A model generated the notes under the pieces. It saw only the letters and a program-made list of their open reading frames with translations. It ran no database searches and was not told the origin of the DNA. From positions 1 through 64,000 of the forward strand of contig CALWDO010000009.1 in the NCBI GenBank assembly GCA_944376715.1: DNA of 64,000 nt, in the 5' to 3' direction. Shown piece after piece: positions 25,007-34,047 of this stretch (positions are counted from its first letter, which is position 1; each line of letters starts with the position of its first letter). The DNA is from an uncultured Lachnoclostridium sp. Its GTDB lineage: Bacteria > Bacillota > Clostridia > Lachnospirales > Lachnospiraceae. A program made the position numbers and the translations under genes.

Positions 25007-26014
25007 TTGACGATTCGTGAGAATATGGAAAACTGGGAGAAAGAATTCCTGAGTCCCTATGCGTCCCTGAGCTGCAACTCCAGAGGACGGGATGTGGACG
25101 AGCCGCCCTGCGATATCCGTCCGGTGTACCAGAGGGACCGGGACCGGATCCTGCACTGCAAATCGTTTCGCAGGCTGAAGCATAAGACGCAGGTGTTTTT
25201 GACGCCCAGAGGCGATCATTATCGTACCAGACTGACACATACACTGGAAGTGTCACAAAATGCCCGAACGATTGCCAGAGCTCTGCGGCTGAATGAAGAT
25301 CTGACGGAGGCTATAGCCCTGGGACACGATCTGGGACATACTCCGTTTGGGCATGCCGGCGAGCGGGCGCTGAACGAGGTATGCAGCGAAGGCTTTGCCC
25401 ACAACAGGCAAAGCGTGCGGATCGTGGAACGGCTGGAAAAGGAAGGAAAAGGATTGAATCTGACCTGGGAAGTGCGGGACGGGATACTTAACCATCAGAC
25501 GGCCGGGCATCCATCTACGCTGGAAGGAAAGATCGTCCGTTATTCGGACAAGATCGCTTATATCAATCATGACGCTGACGACGCGATCCGCGGCGGAATT
25601 ATCCGGGAGGATGAACTGCCGAGGACATACACAGATATTCTGGGACACAGTACCCGGGAAAGACTGAATACGCTGATCCATGATATTGTCCGGCAGAGTA
25701 CCGACGTACCAGACATCCGGATGTCAGAAGAGATTGAATTTGCCTTTCAGGGCCTGCGCAAATTTATGTTTGAGCATGTATATACCAATCCCAAGGCGAA
25801 GGGAGAAGAAAAAAAGGCGATCCATATTGTAAAGGAACTATTCTATTATTATATGGACCACCCGGAGTTACTTCCCAATGAATACGTGGAGCGCATGTGG
25901 CAGTCCGGGGAGACCCAGGAACGAAGCGTGTGCGATTACATATCAGGCATGACAGATCAGTACGCCATAGCCAAATTCCAGGAATTTTTTATTCCTGCTT
26001 CCTGGAGATACTAA
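25007..26014 (+). CDS. dgt: dGTPase-like deoxyguanosinetriphosphate triphosphohydrolase
   Basis: A 335-residue HD-superfamily triphosphohydrolase that cleaves dGTP or other dNTPs to deoxynucleoside and triphosphate. The metal site is visible as H in RTRLTHTLEV, HD in ALGHDLGHTPFGHAGE and a later D in RYSDKIAYINHDADD. The N-terminal CKSFRRLKHKTQVF is family-typical. The start is TTG at 25007 after GCGAGGAGGGA. It leads the dnaG-rpoD operon, a position held by other genes such as rpsU in many bacteria, and dNTP control beside primase makes functional sense. Confidence 0.9.
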   Translation: MTIRENMENWEKEFLSPYASLSCNSRGRDVDEPPCDIRPVYQRDRDRILHCKSFRRLKHKTQVFLTPRGDHYRTRLTHTLEVSQNARTIARALRLNEDLTEAIALGHDLGHTPFGHAGERALNEVCSEGFAHNRQSVRIVERLEKEGKGLNLTWEVRDGILNHQTAGHPSTLEGKIVRYSDKIAYINHDADDAIRGGIIREDELPRTYTDILGHSTRERLNTLIHDIVRQSTDVPDIRMSEEIEFAFQGLRKFMFEHVYTNPKAKGEEKKAIHIVKELFYYYMDHPELLPNEYVERMWQSGETQERSVCDYISGMTDQYAIAKFQEFFIPASWRY

Positions 26015-26032
26015 GAGAAATCAGGTGATTTC

Positions 26033-27805
26033 ATGAGATACTATTCACAGGATCTGGTAGAGGAGATCCGGTCAAGAAGCGATATTGTGGATGTGATATC
26101 CGGGTATGTGAAGCTGCAGCGAAAGGGCAGCAACTACGTGGGCATCTGTCCGTTTCACAATGACCGCAATCCTTCTATGTCGGTCAATCAGTCCCGCCAG
26201 ATTTATCACTGCTTCAGCTGCGGGGCAGGAGGAGACGTCTTTAAGTTTGTCATGGAATATGAGAATCTGACGTTTCCGGAAGCAGTGCAGACGCTGGCAG
26301 ACCGGGCGGGCGTAGAACTGCCCGAAAGAGAGGCGTCTCCCGAAGAGAGAAAACAAGCGGATCTGAAAGCGCAGATTCTGGAAGTGAACAAACTGGCGGC
26401 CAGTTATTATTATTACCTTCTGCGGAAACCAGCAGGGAAACTAGGGATGGATTATCTGACCGGAAGAGGACTTTCTGCAAAGACCATGCAGCAATTCGGC
26501 CTTGGATACGCCGGAAAGAGCGGCAGCGAACTGTACCGGTATCTGAAGGGCAAGGGCTATTCGGATTACCTGTTGAAAGAGTCCGGGCTGTTCCAGGCGG
26601 ATGAAAAGCATGGAATGTATGACAAGTTTTGGAACCGGGTGATTTTTCCCATCATGGATATCCGCAGCCGGGTGATCGGATTTGGCGGCCGGGTGATGGG
26701 AGATGGAAAGCCCAAGTATCTCAATTCTCCGGAGACGCGGGTCTTCGACAAGAGCCGCAATCTCTACGGGCTGAATCTGGCGAGGGTTTCCAGGAAGCCC
26801 AATCTCATCCTGTGCGAAGGATATATGGATGTGATTGCCATGCATCAGGCAGGGTTCAACCAGGCTGTGGCATCGCTGGGAACTGCCTTCACCCAGCAGC
26901 AGTCGGTACTTTTAAAGCGTTATACCGATGAAGTCCTCCTCACTTATGACAGCGACGACGCAGGAGTACGGGCAGCCATGCGGGCTATCCCTATCCTGAA
27001 GGACGCGGGGCTGACCGCGAAGGTCATTAATATGGAGCCGTATAAGGATCCGGACGAGTTTATCAAAGCCCTTGGCGCGGATGAATTCCAGAAGCGGATT
27101 GATCAGGCAGAGAGCAGCTTCTTTTTTGAACTGCGCATCCTGGAGCGTCAATATAATTTCCGGGAACCAGAGAGCAAGACGGCGTTCTTCCGGGAAGTTT
27201 CAAAAAAACTCCTGGAATTTGAGGCGGGGATCGAGAGGAATAATTATATTGAGGCGGTGGCGGAACGTTATCATCTGACTTATCAGGAACTGAACCGGAT
27301 GGTCAGCCAGGTGGGAGAACATCTGGGGGAGATCCGCAAAGAGGACAAGCCCTTGGCTTCACTGAGCCAGCGGCGGAAAAAGACGGAGGACAGAAGTCTC
27401 CGGCCGCAGAAACTGCTGCTCAGCTGGATGAGCTCCGACCTGAAGCTGTACCGGAATATTGTCCGGTACGTGGAGCCGGAAGATTTTACCGATCCTTTCT
27501 GCCGGAGAGTGGCAGAGCTGCTGGCAGTGCAGGCGGAGAAAGGAAAGCTGAATCCGGCGGCGCTTTTCCAGCAGTTTACAGAAGAAGAGGATCAGCAGAA
27601 GCTGGCAGAGCTTCTGGAACAGTCGATTCCCACCCTGTCCGGCAGGGAAGGAGAAGAGAAGGCATTACAGGAAACAATCCTGAGAGTAAAGCAGAACAGC
27701 ATCTCCTGGCAGACGGAGCATATGGACCCGGGCGATATGGACAAGCTGAGGGAAATCGTGCAAAAACGCCGGGATATGGAGAAATTGCATATTTCTTTGG
27801 ATTAA
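26033..27805 (+). CDS. dnaG: DNA primase
   Basis: A 590-residue primase. The N-terminal CHC2 zinc finger is CPFHNDRNPSMSV and YHCFSCGAGGD (about 40-65). The RNA-polymerase domain contains GFGGRVMGDGKPKYLNSPET, and the TOPRIM core is NLILCEGYMDVIAMHQAGF with the DSD metal residues in LLTYDSDDAG. The C-terminal 150 or so residues form the helicase-binding region. It makes RNA primers at the replication fork. It is 18 bases after dgt and 37 before rpoD. Confidence 0.96.
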   Translation: MRYYSQDLVEEIRSRSDIVDVISGYVKLQRKGSNYVGICPFHNDRNPSMSVNQSRQIYHCFSCGAGGDVFKFVMEYENLTFPEAVQTLADRAGVELPEREASPEERKQADLKAQILEVNKLAASYYYYLLRKPAGKLGMDYLTGRGLSAKTMQQFGLGYAGKSGSELYRYLKGKGYSDYLLKESGLFQADEKHGMYDKFWNRVIFPIMDIRSRVIGFGGRVMGDGKPKYLNSPETRVFDKSRNLYGLNLARVSRKPNLILCEGYMDVIAMHQAGFNQAVASLGTAFTQQQSVLLKRYTDEVLLTYDSDDAGVRAAMRAIPILKDAGLTAKVINMEPYKDPDEFIKALGADEFQKRIDQAESSFFFELRILERQYNFREPESKTAFFREVSKKLLEFEAGIERNNYIEAVAERYHLTYQELNRMVSQVGEHLGEIRKEDKPLASLSQRRKKTEDRSLRPQKLLLSWMSSDLKLYRNIVRYVEPEDFTDPFCRRVAELLAVQAEKGKLNPAALFQQFTEEEDQQKLAELLEQSIPTLSGREGEEKALQETILRVKQNSISWQTEHMDPGDMDKLREIVQKRRDMEKLHISLD

Positions 27806-27842
27806 GGATAAAATATGAACAATTATGGAAGGAAGAACCAAT

Positions 27843-28946
27843 ATGGAAGAAAATGTAACCAAATTCAGCGATAAACTGAAAGAATTACTTGCACTGGCAA
27901 AAAAGAAAAAGAATGTACTGGAGTATCAGGAAATCAGTGATTTTTTCAGCGATATGAATCTGGATGCAGAACAGTTTGAAAAGATTCTGGATTTCCTGGA
28001 GCACAACAATATTGATGTGCTTCGTATCACAGATGACGACGACGACTCCAATATCATCCTGTCAGATGAAGACGAAGTGGATATGGAACAGATTGACCTG
28101 TCCGTGCCGGATGGGGTCAGTATCGAAGATCCGGTCCGCATGTATCTGAAAGAGATCGGCAAAGTGCCGCTTCTGACTGCGGAGGAAGAGATCGAACTGG
28201 CAAAACGGATGGAGCAGGGAGACGAGGACGCGAAAAAACGTCTGGCGGAGGCGAACCTGCGTCTCGTTGTCAGTATCGCGAAACGTTATGTGGGCCGCGG
28301 CATGCTGTTCCTGGATCTGATCCAGGAGGGAAATCTGGGATTGATCAAAGCGGTGGAGAAATTTGATTACCGTAAAGGATATAAGTTCAGTACCTATGCG
28401 ACCTGGTGGATCCGCCAGGCGATCACCAGAGCCATCGCAGACCAGGCGCGTACGATCCGTATTCCGGTGCATATGGTGGAAACCATCAATAAGCTGATCC
28501 GCGTGTCCCGTCAGCTCCTTCAGGAACTGGGAAGGGAACCGCAGCCGGAGGAGATCGCGGCAGAGATGAATATGCCGGTGGAACGGGTACGTGAGATTCT
28601 GAAGATATCCCAGGAGCCGGTATCCCTGGAGACGCCCATTGGAGAAGAAGAAGACAGTCATCTGGGTGATTTCATCCAGGATGATAATGTGCCGGTTCCG
28701 GCAGATGCAGCAGCCTTTACCCTTCTGAAAGAGCAGCTGGTGGAAGTCTTAAGCACGCTTACAGAAAGGGAACAGAAGGTACTCCGCCTGCGTTTCGGAC
28801 TGGATGACGGCCGGGCGCGTACCCTGGAGGAAGTGGGCAAGGAGTTTAATGTAACCCGTGAGCGTATCCGTCAGATTGAAGCAAAGGCTCTGCGCAAGCT
28901 CCGTCATCCCAGCCGCAGCCGTAAATTGAAGGACTTCCTGGAGTAA
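27843..28946 (+). CDS. rpoD: RNA polymerase primary sigma factor RpoD (SigA)
   Basis: The 367-residue housekeeping sigma factor has an acidic N-terminal region 1.1 ([20 protein letters not shown] region). Region 1.2 is [16 protein letters not shown]. Regions 2-3 include [18 protein letters not shown] and [13 protein letters not shown], and region 4 ends [18 protein letters not shown]. It directs transcription from the TTGACA/TATAAT promoters seen across the window. The start at 27843 is chosen because GGAAGGAAG lies 8 bases upstream; the ATG at 27825 lies before that site. Confidence 0.97.
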   Translation: MEENVTKFSDKLKELLALAKKKKNVLEYQEISDFFSDMNLDAEQFEKILDFLEHNNIDVLRITDDDDDSNIILSDEDEVDMEQIDLSVPDGVSIEDPVRMYLKEIGKVPLLTAEEEIELAKRMEQGDEDAKKRLAEANLRLVVSIAKRYVGRGMLFLDLIQEGNLGLIKAVEKFDYRKGYKFSTYATWWIRQAITRAIADQARTIRIPVHMVETINKLIRVSRQLLQELGREPQPEEIAAEMNMPVERVREILKISQEPVSLETPIGEEEDSHLGDFIQDDNVPVPADAAAFTLLKEQLVEVLSTLTEREQKVLRLRFGLDDGRARTLEEVGKEFNVTRERIRQIEAKALRKLRHPSRSRKLKDFLE

Positions 28947-28949
28947 GTC

Positions 28950-29675
28950 ATGCAGCTTTCCGCAAGGATGGAGCGGCTGGCCTCCAAAGTCCGGAAAGGA
29001 AGCTGGCTGGCGGATGTGGGTACGGATCACGGATATATTCCGATTGCACTGGTGCTCAGGGGAGTAATTCCCACGGCGGTGGCCATGGATGTGAATCCGG
29101 GACCGCTTCAAAGGGCAGCGGAGCATATCCGGGAGCGGGGACTCTCTACATATATCGATACCAGGCTGTCGGACGGACTGTCCGCGCTGGAGGCCGGGGA
29201 AGCAGATACGGTGCTGATCGCCGGTATGGGAGGAGCGTTGACGGCGAGAATCCTGGACGGAGGAGAGCACTGTCTGTGGGCGGTGGAAGAACTGATTCTT
29301 CAGCCTCAGTCGGAAATTTATCTGGTGAGACAGTGGCTCTGGGAGCATAAATATCGAATTGTGGAAGAAGATATTGTCCTGGACGGAGGAAAATATTATC
29401 CGATGATGAAGGCGGTTCACGGAGAATCCCAGGAGCCGGGAGAAGCGGAGCTATATTACGGGAGCGCGGACCGGCAGAAATCCCCGGAGGTTTTTGAAGC
29501 CTATATACGCAATGAGCTGAGGAAAAATGAAAATATCCGGAGCCGGCTGAAGGAGCATGGGCAGGAAGACTCCGCCCGTATGGGAGAACTGGAAAAGGAA
29601 AAATGCCGGCTGGAAGAGGCGCTGTCCGGAATCTCCCGGCAGAAGAGAGGGGAAACAGAATATGAAATGCAGTGA
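28950..29675 (+). CDS. trmK: tRNA (adenine(22)-N1)-methyltransferase TrmK
   Basis: A 241-residue SAM enzyme of the TrmK/YqfN family, which methylates N1 of A22 in tRNA. It starts LSARMERLASKV, carries motif I VADVGTDHGYIPI-like (LADVGTDHGYIPIAL), then GEADTVLIAGMGG and LILQPQ, and ends in a coiled coil (about 185-235) that contacts tRNA. It follows rpoD by three bases, the conserved order in Firmicutes, and overlaps the Nif3-like gene by 14 bases. Confidence 0.9.
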   Translation: MQLSARMERLASKVRKGSWLADVGTDHGYIPIALVLRGVIPTAVAMDVNPGPLQRAAEHIRERGLSTYIDTRLSDGLSALEAGEADTVLIAGMGGALTARILDGGEHCLWAVEELILQPQSEIYLVRQWLWEHKYRIVEEDIVLDGGKYYPMMKAVHGESQEPGEAELYYGSADRQKSPEVFEAYIRNELRKNENIRSRLKEHGQEDSARMGELEKEKCRLEEALSGISRQKRGETEYEMQ

Positions 29676-30432
29676 GATTTGCAGCGTAATAGAGCGGGAG
29701 TATTCGCCGGAATATGCCTGTGAGTGGGATAACGTGGGTCTGCTGGCAGGAAGACGGGATAAAGAAGTAAAAAAGATCCTGCTGGCGCTGGACGCCACGG
29801 ATGAGGTGGTACAGATGGCTGCAGAACAGGAAGCCGATATGTTGATTACCCACCATCCTATGCTTTTCTCTGCCATTAAAAGAGTGACGGATGAAGATAT
29901 GAACGGCCGCAGGCTTCTGACCCTGATCCGTCATGATATCTCCTATTATGCCATGCATACAAATTACGATACCAGAGGAATGGCCGATCTGGCGGCCAGA
30001 ATGATGAATCTGCAGGAGTGTACGGTGCTGGAGGAGATCAAAGACGGGGAAGGCATCGGCAGGGTTGGTGTGCTGCCGGAACGGATGACGCTGAGAGCAT
30101 GTGCGGAGAAGGTAAAGGCGGCTTACAGGATACCGAATGTGAAGATTTTCGGGGATCCGGACATGGAGGTTTACTCGGCGGCGATCTGTCCGGGAGCAGG
30201 TAAGAGTACGATGAAGGAAGCACTTCGTTTTGGGTGTGACGTCTACATTACCGGAGATATTGACCACCATACGGGGATCGACGCGGTGGACCAGGGGCTG
30301 TGTATTATCGATGCGGGCCATTACGGAATCGAGCATATTTTCATGGATGACGTGAAGGCATATCTGGAAAAGACCTTGAGCGGGGTCCATATTGCCTGTG
30401 TGCCGGTCCATCATCCATTCATTGTAATCTAA
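29662..30432 (+). CDS. Nif3-like dinuclear metal-centre protein
   Basis: A 256-residue NIF3/YqfO-family protein. Metal-binding motifs are visible: ITHHPMLFS (two His), ALDATDEVV, HTNYD, and near the end ITGDIDHHTGIDA and DAGHYGIEH. It lacks the inserted PII-like domain of long YqfO homologues. The function is unsettled; a GTP cyclohydrolase-like or metal-dependent hydrolase activity has been proposed for the family. The start at 29662 (MKCSEIC) follows GAGGGGAAAC. Co-transcribed with trmK and the kinase, the common Firmicute order. Confidence 0.87.
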   Translation: MKCSEICSVIEREYSPEYACEWDNVGLLAGRRDKEVKKILLALDATDEVVQMAAEQEADMLITHHPMLFSAIKRVTDEDMNGRRLLTLIRHDISYYAMHTNYDTRGMADLAARMMNLQECTVLEEIKDGEGIGRVGVLPERMTLRACAEKVKAAYRIPNVKIFGDPDMEVYSAAICPGAGKSTMKEALRFGCDVYITGDIDHHTGIDAVDQGLCIIDAGHYGIEHIFMDDVKAYLEKTLSGVHIACVPVHHPFIVI

Positions 30433-30456
30433 AATGCTGTAAGGAAGGTGCAGGAG

Positions 30457-32115
30457 ATGAAACGGGTTTTCGTCGCGGGTCACGAAACCGATGTGTGCGA
30501 CGGTATGACATATAAAGAATTGGCGGATATATACCAGAAAGATTATAAATATCCCATTGTACTGGCTCTTGAAAAAGAGAAACATAAAATGAGAGAGCTG
30601 TTTCGTCCGGCAGAAGACGGCTGTACGGTAGAATTCCTGACTATCGCAGATAAGGCAGGGTACGAGACCTATAAAAGGAGCACTGTGCTCCTTATGCTGA
30701 AAGCAGTATCTGATGTGGCAGGGATGGAAGCGGCACGCGGCATCCGCGTACATTTTACAGTCAGTGAAGGATTTTATTGTACATGCCAGGACGTCAAAGT
30801 GGACGGCGGTTTTCTGGCATCCGTAAAAAAAAGGATGGAAGAGCTGACCGCCCTGGCGGTGCCTATTGAGAAGAAAAGCCTTCCTGTAGAAAAGGCCATC
30901 GAACACTTTGAACGGCACGGTATGGCGGATAAAGCGCGACTTTTCCGGTTCCGGAGAAGTTCAACAGTCAATGTATATTGTCTGGATGGATTTGAGGATT
31001 ACTATTATGGATATATGGTACCCGATACCGGGTATCTGAAATGGTTCGACCTGATTCCGTTTGATGAGGGATATGTACTGGAATTTCCGCCTATGAAAGA
31101 TCCGCAGACCCTTGCGCCTTTCGCCCCTGAACACAAAGTGTTCACGGCGTTGAAAAATTCCGGAAAGTGGAGTACTGTGCTGGGCGTGGGGACAATCGGA
31201 GCGCTGAACGAAAAGATTGTGGATGGAGAGATCGGCAATATTATTCTGGCCCAGGAAGCCATGATGGAGAAAGAACTGGGGAATATTGCGGCACAGATCG
31301 CGGCTCAGGAAGATAAGAAGCTGGTTATGATCGCCGGACCGTCTTCCTCCGGAAAGACCACGTTTTCCCACAGGCTTTCCATTCAGCTGATGGCGCACGG
31401 GCTGAAGCCGCACCCTATCGCTGTAGACAATTATTTTGTAGAACGGGAAGACACACCGAAGGACGAAAACGGCGAATATAACTTTGAATGTCTGGGCGCC
31501 ATGGACATTGAACTTTTCAACAGCCAGATGCAGGCGCTTCTGCGGGGAGAAAAGGTGTCTCTGCCCACATTTAATTTCCTGACCGGAAAGAAAGAGTATA
31601 AGGGCAATGAACTTAAGCTTGGCCAAGACGACGTGCTGGTGATCGAAGGAATTCACTGCCTGAATGACGCATTGTCCTATTCCCTGCCGAAAGAAAATAA
31701 ATTCAAGATTTATCTGAGCGCGCTTACACAGCTGAATGTGGACGAACACAACCGGATCCCTACTACGGACGGACGTCTGCTGCGCCGGATCGTGCGGGAC
31801 GCCAAGACGCGGGGAGCCTCCGCTAGGCGGACCATCGCCATGTGGCCGTCCGTGCGCAGGGGAGAGGATGAAAATATTTTCCCCTATCAGGAGACCGCCG
31901 ACGTGGTGTTCAATTCCGCGCTGGTCTACGAGCTGGCGGTGCTGAAGCAGTACGCGGAGCCGCTCCTGTTCAGTATCCGTCCGGAAGACCCGGAATATCC
32001 GGAGGCAAAACGTCTCCTGAAATTCCTGGATTATTTCCTGGGAATCGACAGCGAGCGGGTTCCGAATAATTCCATCCTTCGGGAGTTTATCGGCGGAAGC
32101 TATTTTCATGTGTAG
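30457..32115 (+). CDS. Uridine kinase-like nucleoside kinase with N-terminal TGS/ThrRS-like region
   Basis: The 552-residue protein begins with a TGS-like and threonyl-tRNA-synthetase-editing-like part (1-230; SEGFYCTC and HGMADKARLF lie here). It ends in a P-loop uridine-kinase domain: Walker A GPSSSGKTT at 294-302, VDNYFVERED, LVIEGIHCLN and the lid RRIVRDAKTRG. Related Firmicute proteins are annotated as nucleoside kinases; the substrate is probably uridine/cytidine but is unverified. ATG at 30457 is preferred over GTG at 30448 because AAGGAAGG fits its spacing. Last gene of the dgt-dnaG-rpoD run; a terminator follows. Confidence 0.82.
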   Translation: MKRVFVAGHETDVCDGMTYKELADIYQKDYKYPIVLALEKEKHKMRELFRPAEDGCTVEFLTIADKAGYETYKRSTVLLMLKAVSDVAGMEAARGIRVHFTVSEGFYCTCQDVKVDGGFLASVKKRMEELTALAVPIEKKSLPVEKAIEHFERHGMADKARLFRFRRSSTVNVYCLDGFEDYYYGYMVPDTGYLKWFDLIPFDEGYVLEFPPMKDPQTLAPFAPEHKVFTALKNSGKWSTVLGVGTIGALNEKIVDGEIGNIILAQEAMMEKELGNIAAQIAAQEDKKLVMIAGPSSSGKTTFSHRLSIQLMAHGLKPHPIAVDNYFVEREDTPKDENGEYNFECLGAMDIELFNSQMQALLRGEKVSLPTFNFLTGKKEYKGNELKLGQDDVLVIEGIHCLNDALSYSLPKENKFKIYLSALTQLNVDEHNRIPTTDGRLLRRIVRDAKTRGASARRTIAMWPSVRRGEDENIFPYQETADVVFNSALVYELAVLKQYAEPLLFSIRPEDPEYPEAKRLLKFLDYFLGIDSERVPNNSILREFIGGSYFHV

Positions 32116-32140
32116 GAATTAATTGCATATAAAAATATGA

Positions 32141-32173
32141 AAAATCCGGGAGATATGGCTCCTGGATTTTTTT
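32141..32173 (+). terminator. Terminator after the nucleoside kinase
   Basis: AAAATCCGGGAG-N6-CTCCTGGATTTT followed by TTTT, 25 bases past the stop. It also marks the left edge of the AT-rich insert. Confidence 0.85.
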
Positions 32174-32228
32174 GAAAATAGAAGTGGAAATATGTGTAAT
32201 TAGTTGGCAGATATTATTCGTAAATATT

Positions 32229-32257
32229 TTGATAAAAAGAAAATATAAAAAGATAAT
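32229..32257 (+). promoter_or_regulatory. Possible promoter of the DeoR-ABC operon
   Basis: TTGATA, 17 bases, GATAAT within very AT-rich DNA, about 145 bases before the regulator start. AT-rich sequence yields such matches by chance, so this is tentative. Confidence 0.35.
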
Positions 32258-32400
32258 TTTATGAAAATTATACAAAAACAAATGCTATATTTTGTTAAAT
32301 GATGGTATTGAAGATGTGGAAGTTTAATGATATATATGTATATGAGAGTATTAATAAGCATATATGTGGAAAATGGAAACAAAATATGAAAGGTAAAAAA

Positions 32401-33216
32401 ATGAGTGTGTCAACTGGTATGTTTGCAGACGAAAGATATAAAGAAATACGACGGCTTTTGGCTGAAAATGGTTCGGTGACAGTCTCTGAGTTGATGGAGC
32501 GGTTTCATATATCTATAGAGACTGTGCGTAGGGACTTGATGGCATTGGAGCGTCAAAAAGAATTAAAAAGAGTCCATGGTGGAGCAATTCGACTGACCGA
32601 AATGAAACAGTTTAAGCAAGTCTCTTTAAGAAAGCATGAGAATTTTGAAGAGAAAAATAATTTGACTCATGCGGGAGTCAATTTAGTACAGGAGGGTGAT
32701 ATTATTTCCATTGACTCTGGGAGCACAGCTGTATTGTTTGCGAAAGCATTAAAAGGGAAATTTAACAAGTTGACAGTGATTACTCATTCGTTGGATGTGT
32801 TCCGGGAGCTGGAGCAAGAGGGACAATATAAGAAAATTTTAGTGGGGGGAGAGTACTTAGAGAGTGAAAGCTCTTTTTGTGGGGAATTGGCCATTCAGTT
32901 TTTAGATGAAATTCATGTGGAAAAAGCGTTTATTTGCCCCTCGGCGGTATCATTGGAGGGAGGCGTCCAAGACTTCATTACAGAGTTGGTGCCGGTGCAA
33001 AAAAGTTTTGTAAGGCATGCAAGTAAAGTTTATGTAATGGCAGACAGCTCCAAAATAGAAAAGACGGCATTGATGAAAATATGCGACTTGAGTGTTTGCG
33101 ATGTAGTGATTACGGATGATAAACTGGACGAAAGAATCAAAGAGCATTATTTTCAGGCAAAAGTAAAAATTATGAAAGCGGGGGAAGTATATGAAAAAAC
33201 AAGCGAAGAAGGATAA
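32401..33216 (+). CDS. DeoR-family transcriptional regulator
   Basis: The 271-residue regulator has a DeoR helix-turn-helix (RYKEIRRLLAENGSVTV, SELMERFHISIETVRRDL, RVHGGAI) and a phosphosugar-isomerase-like sensor domain (IISIDSGSTAVLFAKAL, LTVITHSLDV, VYVMADSSKIEK). DeoR proteins usually respond to phosphorylated sugars or related compounds, which suits the phosphatase and organophosphate-type carrier downstream. The start at 32401 (MSVSTGMFADERY) has AAAGGT six bases upstream; 32386 and 32419 are alternatives. It overlaps the phosphatase-superfamily gene by 26 bases, so it is co-expressed with its probable targets. Confidence 0.85.
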   Translation: MSVSTGMFADERYKEIRRLLAENGSVTVSELMERFHISIETVRRDLMALERQKELKRVHGGAIRLTEMKQFKQVSLRKHENFEEKNNLTHAGVNLVQEGDIISIDSGSTAVLFAKALKGKFNKLTVITHSLDVFRELEQEGQYKKILVGGEYLESESSFCGELAIQFLDEIHVEKAFICPSAVSLEGGVQDFITELVPVQKSFVRHASKVYVMADSSKIEKTALMKICDLSVCDVVITDDKLDERIKEHYFQAKVKIMKAGEVYEKTSEEG

Positions 33217-33991
33217 AAAAGTAATACTGATACTGGTAGATGGAATGAGATCGGATGCGGTAGAAAAATGTGGACATCCATTTATAGAGGAGGTGAAGAA
33301 AAATAGTTATTTTAAAATGGATGCTCAAACAGTAATGCCATCAATTACTTTGCCGTGTCATATGTCTTTGTTTCACTCGGTTCCACCAGAAAGACATGGA
33401 ACTATGACAAATATATATGTGCCGCAAGCCAGACCGGTTAAGGGTATCTTTGATATGTTAACAGATCACGGTAAGACTTGCGCGAGTGTCTATAATTGGG
33501 AGGAACTGCGGGATCTGGGAAGACCTGGAAGTATTCAGTATAGCTTTTTTATTAATGAGTACCGTTATCCCCGCACAGACGAAATTGTTACAGAGAAAGC
33601 TATGGAATATGTGGATAACTACAGTCCGGATTTTTTGTTTGTATATCTGGGAGTAACTGATACAAAGGGACATGACTATGGTTGGATGTCGGATGAATAC
33701 ATGAAATCTGTCTATTCGGCATGGAACTGTATTGAACGGATGGTGGACAGGTGGAAGGAAGAATACACTTTTATCATTACGGCAGATCATGGAGGACATG
33801 GAAGAAATCATGGAGAAAATATTCTGGAAGATATGACTATTCCAATAATTATAACAGATGTGGAAGTCAGTAATGGGAAAATGATGGAATATCAACCAAG
33901 TATTTTGGATATCGCTCCAACTATCGCAGGTCTTTTGAGATTAAAAGCAGAAACAAGCTGGGAAGGAAAGGATTTGTTAAAAGCGGAATAG
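33191..33991 (+). CDS. Alkaline-phosphatase-superfamily hydrolase (phosphodiesterase or phosphonate hydrolase type)
   Basis: A 266-residue cytoplasmic enzyme (no signal peptide) with a complete two-metal site in superfamily order: Asp17 in LVDGMRSD, nucleophile Thr53 in PSITLPCHMS, Asp157/His161 in TDTKGHDYG, Asp199/His200 in TADHGGH and His207 in NHGE. This pattern matches nucleotide pyrophosphatase/phosphodiesterases and phosphonoacetate hydrolase. It is compact beside typical NPPs of about 400 residues. It should cleave the phospho- or phosphono-compound brought in by the transporters that follow; which one cannot be told. Overlaps the DeoR gene. Confidence 0.8.
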   Translation: MKKQAKKDKKVILILVDGMRSDAVEKCGHPFIEEVKKNSYFKMDAQTVMPSITLPCHMSLFHSVPPERHGTMTNIYVPQARPVKGIFDMLTDHGKTCASVYNWEELRDLGRPGSIQYSFFINEYRYPRTDEIVTEKAMEYVDNYSPDFLFVYLGVTDTKGHDYGWMSDEYMKSVYSAWNCIERMVDRWKEEYTFIITADHGGHGRNHGENILEDMTIPIIITDVEVSNGKMMEYQPSILDIAPTIAGLLRLKAETSWEGKDLLKAE

Positions 33992-34047
33992 AAAATAACG
34001 GTATTCATTTATAACAAAATGGAGGATTAGGAGGAGGATTAAACTTT

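Noticed and set aside
29146..30918. A 590-residue open frame on the minus strand
   Set aside because: It is antisense to trmK, the Nif3-like gene and the start of the kinase, all well supported.
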